A DNA stretch of 64,000 bases, taken from Haliclona indistincta. Taxonomy: Eukaryota > Porifera > Demospongiae > Haplosclerida > Chalinidae. Below are positions 33,440 through 44,400 of this stretch, piece by piece. The notes beneath the pieces are model-generated. The model had not been told where the DNA came from. It saw only the letters and a program-made list of their open reading frames with translations, and did not search any database. The stretch's first letter is position 1. The number at the start of each line of letters is the position of its first letter. The translations under genes were made by a program, and so were the position numbers. The stretch is from contig OZ024783.1 of assembly GCA_964017065.1 (NCBI GenBank), forward strand, positions 13,390,040 to 13,454,039. Direction: 5' to 3'.

Positions 33440-33775
33440 CCAAAAGACAAGAGGTCGAAGTTCAACTGATCTGGTGTACATGTATTTGTGGGTCAGTGCT
33501 CAGAGTTTCACAAGTTAAGAGATTCAGAAGAAGCGCTAGATTTATTGGTGGAAACAAAGACGGCACAGTGCATGCATGGTATTGAACTGCACTTCACTGA
33601 AAAAGAAAAAAGGACACAAACAAGAAAATATAAAAGATTTCTATCGAAATCAAAAGGATGTAGTGATGAAGAAATCTACTACTGGTCCACAATGTAAACC
33701 AACAAGGAACAAGCATGGAATGGAAACACGATTAACTTGCTAACAGACCATATAGATCCCTACATCAGTGGCTGC
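33440..33775 (+). repeat. Single-arm copy of the palindrome-hairpin element
   Basis: Sequence from about 33550 (ggtggaaacaaagac ... ctacatcagtggctgctg) matches one arm and the adjoining segment of the repeats at 54025-55248 and 59901-61400. The second, inverted arm is missing. A short frame reads IELHFTEKEK here and IELHFTERKK in the copy at 60962, so the segment may derive from a once coding sequence. No intact gene. Confidence 0.6.
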
Positions 33776-34041
33776 TGAGGTTAATTATAAGCTAGTTGCT
33801 GTTGACTGTTTGCATTGTCATGAGTGCATTGTACTGTGTTTAGAGGATCTAGTGTATGTGTATTACAAGCCCTTATCTCATTCCAGTACAGGAACCAGTC
33901 CCCAATCAAGACCAGTAGTCTTCTGACCACAGATTCAAGTGTGTGTGTGTTTATGACCATCAATCACTCAAGTCATTACTAGGTGTGTGATCAGCTGTTA
34001 AGTTTACTTTTAGGAAAGTACTCAACAGACCAACCAGACTA

Positions 34042-35230
34042 GACAGGATCCGGAGTTAGTCCCACTGTGTCATGCGGAGTTGAAGAAGACGGCTCAGAAA
34101 GCTCTTCTTCAGTCATATTTCTCAATCCGTCTTCTTCTTGGTATGCAGCAACACCTTCGAGTTGCATTTCTTGTAGTACGAATCTCGTCAATAACGTGTC
34201 AGTACCCATGCAAACAAGAATCATTATTCTAAGCCTCATAGTACCAATCATACTACTCTGACACATTGTAATGTACTAGCTGCCATAACATGTGAAACAA
34301 CAGATGAGAAACATGCTAGAAAGATAGCACGTCGTTCATGATGTGCTGTCTGTAGTGTGACAACACCATTCAGTATGCAATGAAGAAGAGAGGACAGTAA
34401 CTATAGCTACAGAGAGATGATGATCAGGATGAATTAGTAGAGCAACTGAGCTGACACCGAGTTATAATACTACTCTGATACTCACTGCAGCTAGAGGGAA
34501 GGAGGGAGAGGAGGGAGGGAGAGAGAGAGAGAGAGAGAGAGGAGGGAGAGAGAGGAGGGAGGGAGAGAGAGAGGGAGGGAGAGGAGGGAGGGTGAGGAGG
34601 GAGGAAGAGGAGGGAGGAAGAGGAGGGAGGAAGAGAGGGAGGAAGAGAGGGAGGAAGAGAAGGAGGAAGAAAGGGAGGAAGAGAGTGGGAGAGATAGAGG
34701 GAGGGAGTAAAAGAACAAGAGAGGGGAGCAAGAGAAAGCAGGTAGGTAGTACATTGACATTTGCAATAAATTTTGTGCATGAAAAATTACTTAATGGTTT
34801 TAGAAACCATGGAAATTTTTCGTATTAAAAATTAATTGAAAAGCAGTTGAAAAGCATAGAAATTTTACAAACTGAACATGAAATGTTTTCACACATAATT
34901 AATTAAAAGTTAAAAGTTCTGGTCATAATTAAAAGTTCTGGTCAAGTTTCTACTTTCATGGTTGTTATGGTGATTACAGCCGTTCTTACGAGATATTGTT
35001 CAAGTGTCAATGCAGTACAGTGTGTATGGTTTACCATCAATCTCCAGTGGTTTCCAGGAGCTCATCAGGAGGTGGTGACATGCACTGTTCTCCTGATCAG
35101 TTCTCACCACCAGCCAATGCTCAGCTAGCTCACGTGCGGTCAGTTCATCATCACCGATATAGTACGAGAGACAGGAGGAGATGAGGTTGGTGAGGAGAGG
35201 AGAATGGTAGAGCAGAGGAGGGAGTGGTGT
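34042..35230 (-). CDS. Unresolved spliced exons, unknown protein
   Basis: On the minus strand a good exon lies at 35035-35230 (acceptor TGTCACAG, donor GTAAAC), reading LSYYIGDDELTARELAEHWL and SACHHLLMSSWKPLEID. A second open stretch at about 34263-34349 reads ERRAIFLACFSSVVSHVMAA. A third, 34042-34261, reads TRFVLQEMQLEGVAAYQEED and ends with an acidic, Ser/Pro-rich tail and a stop. The splice joins between them could not be closed, partly because a long GGGAGA repeat lies between. They may be a separate gene or alternative 3' exons of the ankyrin-Roc-COR-Death gene that ends at 35421. Function not recognised. Confidence 0.35.
34495..34702. repeat. GGGAGA / GAGG low-complexity tract
   Basis: About 200 bp of purine-only sequence built from ggga, gaga and ggagga units. 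It creates long spurious frames of Leu-Pro-Ser on the other strand. Confidence 0.9.
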
Positions 35231-35420
35231 CTGTGACAATGATAGACACAACTGACAACAGTATGTACAGTACATGATACACTACAGTACAGTGAGTGAG
35301 TGTATGAACACTACTACACACAACGCAATGTAACTATACTAGTAACACTATACTGAATATGAACAAACAACTCATACACAAACACACACCTAGTATAATG
35401 ATGACACGAGTGATTGATGA

Positions 35421-38400
35421 TTATAGACACACACACTTGCATCTGCATTCAGAGGTCTCCTCCTCCTGGTCTTGATAAGGGACTGGTACCTGTACTGGAA
35501 TGAGAAGGATTGTAAAACACATACAGTATAAGATCCTGCCAACACAGTACTATACACCCATCACAACAGCTGTACTCCAAACACAGTGTCTCACCCACAT
35601 GTATTCATTACCTGATGTAGGTGAGTAAACTGCTCTGACATTACTAGCAACACTGTCCAGTCCCATTTCCCTCAAAGCTGTGATCAGGTCAGTCCAAGAT
35701 GCGTTAGGAAACCTCCTCAACCAAACATCAAACATTTCAGCTTTCATTCTCTCAACTCCGTGCATGTGGTAGGTGACTTCTACTCCTCGTAGTCGACTCA
35801 TTGTGAGACCCAGTTGTCGACCAAGACCATGCCAGTCAGTGACACTGCTGACTGCTTCAAGAAGCAGGTTCACTGAGAGAGGAGAGCCTGAGGAAAAAAA
35901 CAATACTGAACTACATTATTATGAAAAGATTAGAAACTCACCAAGTGTTCCACCACTATGACTAACACCACCAGCAGCAGCTATGGATAGCTGTGTAGCT
36001 GTGTGACAGCTCTCCAGTTCAGTCACCTCCTGTATACAAACAAGCAAAGAGTACTATATCTAGCTACAACACACATAATTATACTTACAGTGAACCAGCA
36101 CTTGTGTTTATTCTCTAAACCAACTGGTCCTCCTCGACAATCTCGTATAGAACAGATCACTTGCTCTGAGAAGCAGCATGCAGGATGAGGGCGTCTACCT
36201 GACTGCACAGCGTGAGGACAGTAGAACCCAAAGTCCCAGTGCACATCTCGAGTGTGAGGATAGAGTGAACCAACTTCACAGAACATTGTCCATAGCTGGC
36301 GACGACACTCCAGGATCAAGCGTGGGTTGATGACGGCATCAGTAAGAATACGAACCTCTATGTGGCTAACCAGACTACGAATCTCAACATGAACCAATCC
36401 ATCGTTTCGAAAATAAAAGCGAATTCGATTCCTAAATCGATTAAGCTCATCCAGTCTCCAATTCTTATCTTGAGAAAATCTGACGACTGCTGCTTGGAAC
36501 TGCCCAAGAGGGACAAAGCCAGTAGCTGGTATGAGGAGGAGAGGAGAATAGAGGAGACCAGAGAGGAGCTTGGGGTCGCTGGACTCTATCGTCACATTGT
36601 GGTCGGGGTAGAGGAGGCACGGCAGGAAGTACACCTCTTCTTCACTAGCAGATTTCACATTCTTGTAGAGGATATAACACGACTCTAGTAGCTCCACAAT
36701 CTCATCAGTCGGGATTCCCGCCTCGTCAGTACAGGATTCACTGCATGCTTTGTTCATCAGACGATGAGAAACCTCTCCCGTGAGTCGCATGTGTTTAGCT
36801 GTCTCTGGTTCCCCTCTAACTGCTCCAAATGCAGACACAAACAGCTCTGCTGGTGGCTTCATAATCAGGTTAACATTCACAATAACACGCTTGCCAATCT
36901 TCTTCAACCGACCATAGTAAAGGATGGTGCCATACTTGTCGTGCAGGTACTGGAGGACACCTTTCTCTCCAAGGAGGCCTTCTCTGGAGATGCCACAATG
37001 CTCAGCTATTACTACACACTCTTCTAGAGAGCACCATCCTGGAGATGGATCGAATCTCAAGCGCAGTATCAGGTGGAGCAATAATGCACCTGTTGGAACC
37101 TTCTGTGGAGTAAACCGCTCGTGGACTATTCTAGTTATCAGTTCACGAAGACCCTCAATATCGCTGGAGTCTGTACTAACATTGTTGAGTGGATGAATGT
37201 ATCTCTTCTCCTCTCCTTGCTTGTTGACTGAGCACAGAACATCTCTCTTCATGAAATAGTCGTCTTGGAAGGATTGCTGAATAGAGCGGTCTAGAGTGAG
37301 AACAGCTGCCTCACTGGTCTTGTCGAGATGAGTGCCAATGAGAATGGCTGCCGGCTTGTGGTCTAGACTAGTCTGGAGTGAAGAGATGCTGCACAGAGCA
37401 CGCTGGATGATCTCTCTGATAGTGTACTCTGACTCATACTGTATTGAATTGGACCCATCAGCTCTGTACACTACTGTGTAGGGGGAGTCTAGATCATGAG
37501 TGACATTGAAGAAAATCATGTTCAGTGCCATGCCGTGCAATAGGAGAGGTAGGATCTCGTGAAACTCTGGCTGGCCACCAATATCGATAAAGTGAAGAAA
37601 AGAAAGAATATCTGTATTCTTGAGGAACTCCTGGATGGTCTCCCAGTCCTCATCTTTGACTAACTTAGTGAGTGCTGTGGCCACTAGCTCATCTCGTGTG
37701 CGATGAGTAAGATTGTCCCAATCCTGTACGAGGGTGGCAGGACCAGGTGAGCTGATGGCAGCAGTGGATGGTCTGGTAGTGGACCTACTGCTGGAGGGTG
37801 CTGCAGGGGAGTTTAGAATACGGCTACACAAAGCACGGCACTGTTCCTCCAGTCCCTGGCTCCTCCACCCTCCCTCAGACAAGAGCACTGATGATCGGTC
37901 AATGTCATGATACAACTGGACAGTAATTGGAGCGTCTATACCGGTACTGGGAACAATCTCGTCTGCTGATATGTGAATGATCTCGTGAGTGAGACGACGT
38001 CGTGCTGTGGTTTTACCGACACGAGATGGTCCAATCATGAAACCCTTGAGTGATCGTACTGGTACACTACCCTGCTGCTGAATGTGTTGCTGTATAATAC
38101 CTCTCTTCACAACACCTACACATCAAGAATACCAGTAATACATCATGTATCACTAACACAATGAAGCTATTTACATGACACTTTGATTGTAAACACAATA
38201 TTAGACCACAAACATATCAACAGCATTATCTATTTAAGAAACAAAATTAATTATTATTTTAAAATAATTATTATTGCAGTGCCAGATCCCAGGTGAGAGA
38301 ATCGGAAACCAATTCCCCCTTCGTGTGTTTTCTTATTCATGGATATTTTTAATAGCCCTTAGATCAAGCTCTGACACTGTTGAACTGTCCTCATTGCTTT

Positions 38401-41400
38401 GCAATGTTTTTGCATTATTATCAAAAATGAGCGTACATTGAGTTCACATTGAAAACATGGCAGTATCACAATGTGTTCAGTCATATCTACATGTTTAGTG
38501 TCAGGAGCTTATCATTCCAAGGAGCGTACAACTTCGAATAGTGTAGTGGTACTAGCACAAATATCTAGACTATAGCAAGCTGTAATATGTTTATATTACA
38601 GCTTGTTATAGTCTAGAAAACGGTTTTTGAACTGGTTTATGTTTTAGTGTAAACAGGCACAGAACTGTTCCAACCTGCTAATGTTAAAGAATCGTTACAG
38701 AAGAAACCGTTCGTGACACTAATCTGGGAATTTAGAACTAAGTATTACATAACGATACACAAGGAAGAGTGAAGATGGCTAGAGTCCGCAAGACTAGAGT
38801 GAAGGACGAAGCGATTGAACTTTGAAGCTAAATAACGTCCAAAGGGTATTTCAGAGGCATTCCCATGGTTATCACTGTTAAAACGGGGGTGTTGTGGTGA
38901 CACTCCATGTTGTGTAGGTACTCGTTTAAAATCGTTGATTCTCAATTTTAAACGAGTACTTACACAACATGGAGTGTCACCACAACACCCCCATTTTAAC
39001 AGAGAGCTGCTGTGTTATAAGTGTGTGAACTGCGTCGTATAAGTTGACTAGCCTACAGCCTGCTTCAAGGACTTCACTAGACTTTGAGAACACTCACTGA
39101 GTGTGCAAAGACTTTGATAGAACAGTTCTTTTGAACAATTTTAAGAACAGTTCTGGAATGGTTTAGTGTGAGTGTAATCACGCTGTTAAAAGTACATTCA
39201 CAATACGCACACTTGATAACATGTGTTACACAATACAGAGTAAAGGATTTGGGATTGTGTTTTGGAAACGTTATGATTGCAATGGGAATGTAATCTGGTG
39301 TGTATCAAGGTTCATAAAGCCTGAGTTTAGCTATAAGCTAAAAATAGATTCATTCAGTACTCATGTATGATAATTCAATCATGATGTTAGTGTGTAGGTA
39401 ACATTGATTCTTACCATGTGATGATGGAGGAGATGTTATTAGTGATAGAGATGGTAATGATGGTGTAGCTAAAGAAACAGAGACTATCATACATGTACAG
39501 TACATGTGTAGCTACAGTAGATAGTGTTGAATGATTGTAGTATCAGAATGGTTACTAGCCTGCTCTGGACCACATGCTCAGTTGTGACTAGCTCAATAAG
39601 CTGCTGACAAGAGGCTCACCATCTATTGCAGGAGGGGCAGACACTGGAAATACAGGGATTCGACTGCTGGATGAGTGAGTGGATTGGTGAGCACCTGAGA
39701 ATAGGAGAATGTATGAAGTGATTTTTGATAAGTATACATGCAAGTTCAGTACATGTGTCAGTACACTTCCCCGATAAATACTTGACCTTCCGTTACTGTA
39801 GCTACATTCTACACTCGTCAGTTCCTGAGTTAGCGATTCTTGAATTTCAACAAAAGCGCATGTTTTAACTGTACAACAATGCTCTGTCATATATCGAGCA
39901 ACAATGAAACGTCAAGCATTTACTGTACATGCAACAATAATTGAACAAGTATAGTACTAACATGTACACTGACCAGTAAGTCCTCTAAGATAGCTTATCA
40001 TGTCTCGTTTTCCATATTGTCTTGCATCATCAAGTGGAGTCTCACCTGACTATAGTGTAACAATAGAATAGTGTGAATCATATGATACACAAACAATTAA
40101 AGTAGTGATGCACTGATACCAGCATCGGTATCGGTATCAATGCTGATATACTCAGTGTATCAGTACTGCATCGGTATGCTTACCATCAAGTTACCGAAAC
40201 ACAATTCAAGATTATGACCATGTAGCTAGAGTAAATTGCTATACTATGTCTTCAAGTTCAATGAATTTATTCAGTCTATCTAGGCTGTGTGCTGTGAGTT
40301 TAATAACCATGGTGTCATTATGCCTCGGTGGGCGGAGCCTCCGGAGGTATACAGTAGTTCATTTGTGTGTCTGTCTGTCATTCCGTCTGCTACTTCAGTA
40401 TCTTAGCGTACGCTGAAAGTTAAGCTTTGGAACTGGCAATGCAAGTATAGAACATGATATTATCTCGCTTTTGAACATGTGAAAGTCGTATATGTAGCTT
40501 TGTTGTAGAGTTATGCTAACCCCGCAATGGATGGCTGCTCGGCTGGCGATCTGGAGTTCTCTGAAGGCACATGTGACTGCCTATAGGAGCTGATAGGACT
40601 ACTGGATGGAAGTGCAGATCTAGGGATTGTGTAAGCAAGCTATGGAGCTGTATCGTTCGTGTACTGTGCCGCGATCGTGTACTAGCAGCTAGCCAAAATA
40701 TTCTTATAGCTACGCCCATTGGGTTGGGCTATATTTATTTAGTGCGCGCACGTGGCTGGCTTTTTCCTTGAGCTTATTGCTGTACAGAAATTATGTACAT
40801 TGAATACATGTAGCTGCTACTACAGTTGCTATTTTGTGTCTTTGTTTATTCCACCGAGGCATCTGCTCCTTTGGTGCTTCATTTTCAATTAGAAATCTAA
40901 AATTCAAGAAATTGGTATCTGTAATCGACAAGCTTATAGATGGAAAGTATCAGTACTCAATATAGTATCGGTAAAAACTGTGCAAATCAAATGGTACATA
41001 ATTGAGTACACTAGCTCTGCACTGAACGACTGCATTCGGATCAGACATTTTTGTCGGAATAATAAAGCTGGTTTGCTGTTCGTTATAGAGACACTAATAG
41101 CTACTCTGAGGGCATACATAGATCAGCTATAGGATTACCACTGTATTACATTAGCTACTATAATCCACCAAAACAAATGTAAGAGTGACAGAACAGCACT
41201 GGTTAGGACACACTCAAATGAACGGTATGACACGTACACATGAATCAATATTGAGATCCTCTATATTAGCTGCTATGACATCATCAAGACAACTATTAGT
41301 GACAGACACAGTGCACGTTATTAGCCTTACATTACATCTGTACACTAGCTAGATTCTATCAGGAAGAATTGCTCACATGACCCCGCCCCCTGTACCACAC

Positions 41401-44400
41401 CCCATGGAAGACAGGATTAATGCTCATAGGCCCAGGACTAATACAGTATTTGATGGTTTTTAAATGTATTACTAGAGACAACAACTGAAAGAGCGATACA
41501 AGGAGAACACAATGAAGAAAACTGAACATACAAAACTGGTCACATGTTACAAAACCTTAAATAAGCAGACAGAGTGAATGAGAAGAGTCAGCATTATACA
41601 CATTAACTACATGTACAGAGGTTTTATTACTTCTTGCAAGAAAGATTTGAGTGCAAAGCGTCACCTTGCAGTCACTAATGTGTCAAGTCACTGGTATTTA
41701 TTCACACAATGGAGCATGATCAAAGACTTAATGACATTTTAACGCATTAGTGCTCCACGCTTCACGGTCTACGCTCTACGGTTTACGCTTTACCCTTGCA
41801 AGAAGTAATAAAACTGCTGTAGTGACTACATAAAGAACAGATTTCACAAAACCCTCGGCGTGTTGCACATTGCAAAGTTAGCGTCTTGGTTACGGTTTGC
41901 AGAAGGAGGTTTGCAGCTAAAGCCAACCTGCTTGCTATTGAAACTGCACTGCTAACCAGAAGACAGCAAAGTGCTGAACCACAGGACAAGGTGTGTCAAG
42001 TGGGCGTGACCGTGAACACTGAGTAAGTAGCCATTGATAGGCTTTTTCTTGACATATCTACGCACCCCTATAGCTGTCCTGAAGTTTAGAATCTACAAGT
42101 ACCTAGATAGTCAACTATGGGCGATTTTGTCGTCAGAGAGGTGCAATATGGCCGTCAAGGTGAGCCAGCTAGCCATAACTCGAGAACGAAAGCACTTTAG
42201 CAAAATCCACGAGTCAAATTGCAAGCCCTTGCGGTGCTAATCATGTCATAACTTTACCAGTGCGTTAAAGTGATCGCTGTTCTCTGCAGCTCGATGCACA
42301 GCGAATTGCAAACCAAGTACCGTAACCTTCGCGCATGCGCCGAGGGTTAATTAAGTGTAAAACATGCAACAGACAACTAAGAATGTTAAGTGCATAGTTC
42401 TGTCCAACAGTATTTGTCATTGACTTATAACATTTTTATTGCGAGAATTGTTGTCTAACTGCGCTGTGAATGTCTTAGATATCACAATCACAAAAATTAG
42501 CACCACAATGAAAATGTGGAAAAATACTATCAATTTTGTCGGTAAATTAAATTCGGTAAAATTATCATAATTTCATGTAGCCTGCAATGTATGAATTAAG
42601 CACTTTAAATTAGTCATTATTGTGTTTCATGAGAACAGCTTTATTCATCAACACAACAATATCAGTATCACTAGACACACATGTACTCACCCTACTGGTT
42701 GCATCAATTGCCGCACCTGAAGCAACAAGCATCTGAGCTACTGCCACATGACCAGACCATGCACAGTAATGAAGTGGTGTCTGATCAAACTATAGAATAA
42801 ACAACAAGTGAAGAACACACGATTATTGAGTGTGAGCTTGTTAGTGGTGTCAAGCACAACACATGGTAACTGGTCTTGTTGGTAATAACATTATACTACA
42901 AATACACACAATAAAACATTCACTAACTAGTGTATTACAGTAACAGACGGTGACTGATATTGTGTGTACCAGTACAGTATGACACATTACAATAGTTTAC
43001 TGACTACAGATAACAGGAAATACTATTATCATTTGACGTGTACCGCAATGGTCTGCTAGTGGACCAGTTAAGGAGCAAGCCAGAGCAAGAGAACAATCAT
43101 TATGATGAGATTACTGTAGCACTGTATATTGTTCATACATATCAATGAGCATGCACATGCACTGCAAGCAAAATGACACTACACATTGTCACACTGACCA
43201 CACCCAGTGTGTGTGTGCATGTGTGTGCGTGTGTGTTACCATACCTTATCACGTGAGTCAACCACTATCCCAGGCTGTGACAGTAAAATGTCAACAACCT
43301 GGGAATAACCATTGAATGAACTAGTATGAAGAGGAGTCCACTGTAAAATAGTAGAGAATAATGACAACAATAACACAGTGAGTGGAAATAAATGAGTACA
43401 TAATAAATATTGTGTTATAAAGTATGAGTCTCCCACTGATCAAACAGTGTCCTCCATGATGTACATGTATCTATCGATGCCTACATCATTCCATTTACTG
43501 CTCCTATGCATGTTCTCACTCACAATGTCTCACATTATACAAAAGAGAGGAATGGAAAGCTCACGACACCACACTATCAAGTAGTGTTCAACTGACATGT
43601 AGTCAACAGTCAAAATGAAACAGCAAAGCACATGTATAAATAGGTTATTATTGGGGCAAGCCTGAGCGAGCCCCACATTGATGGTGATGTGCGTCCCACG
43701 CCGCGGGGAATGTTTGTATATATGTATATGTATGTATCTGGCCGTGTGGTGCGTTTGTCCTCCCTATGTTCTCAAGAAGTCACGTACGCGTAAACGTTGA
43801 TCGCGCCCCATGATGTAATCCTCACGTGGCGCGATACAAACAAGACTGCGCATTGGAGATGCCTGGATCGACTTCTACAAGGTAAGAGTACAGCGGTTTG
43901 CAACGTTCTTGCACCGAGCTGTTCGTCAAACGAAATGCGCATGCGTGACTTTGGTGCTATAGGCGTGTACTACTACTATAAGATCAAAAGCTGTATACAG
44001 GAGCGGTCAGCTTCCTAAATGCTAGTTCCTTTGGATAAAGGCATTTACTGACAGATCCAGTTACACGAAACAGCTGTATATAGTCCGAGACACGGTGGAT
44101 CTGTCCACTCCTACATTTTTAGCAACCTGTATATGCATGCATCCTAAACCTTCCACTTGCCAGACCATTCTCCAACGCATATCTTCACTGTATGCACTGG
44201 TGCGGGAAGGTTCATGCGAAGTTGCCATGCATATGGCTGAGGATCAGAATACTCGCGCGACTATGTGCAATTGCACAACAGTTGTCCACGCATGCGCATG
44301 TCGCTCGACGAACAGCTTGGTGCAAGAACGTTGCAAACCGCCGGCTGTACTGCCAGGAAGCGAAAACGAGCAGCAGAGTCACCTGATCACAGAACTCTAC

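Noticed and set aside
34424..34780. Three overlapping minus-strand frames rich in Leu, Pro and Ser
   Set aside because: They are translations of a purine-only GGGAGA microsatellite; open in all frames only because no stop can form.
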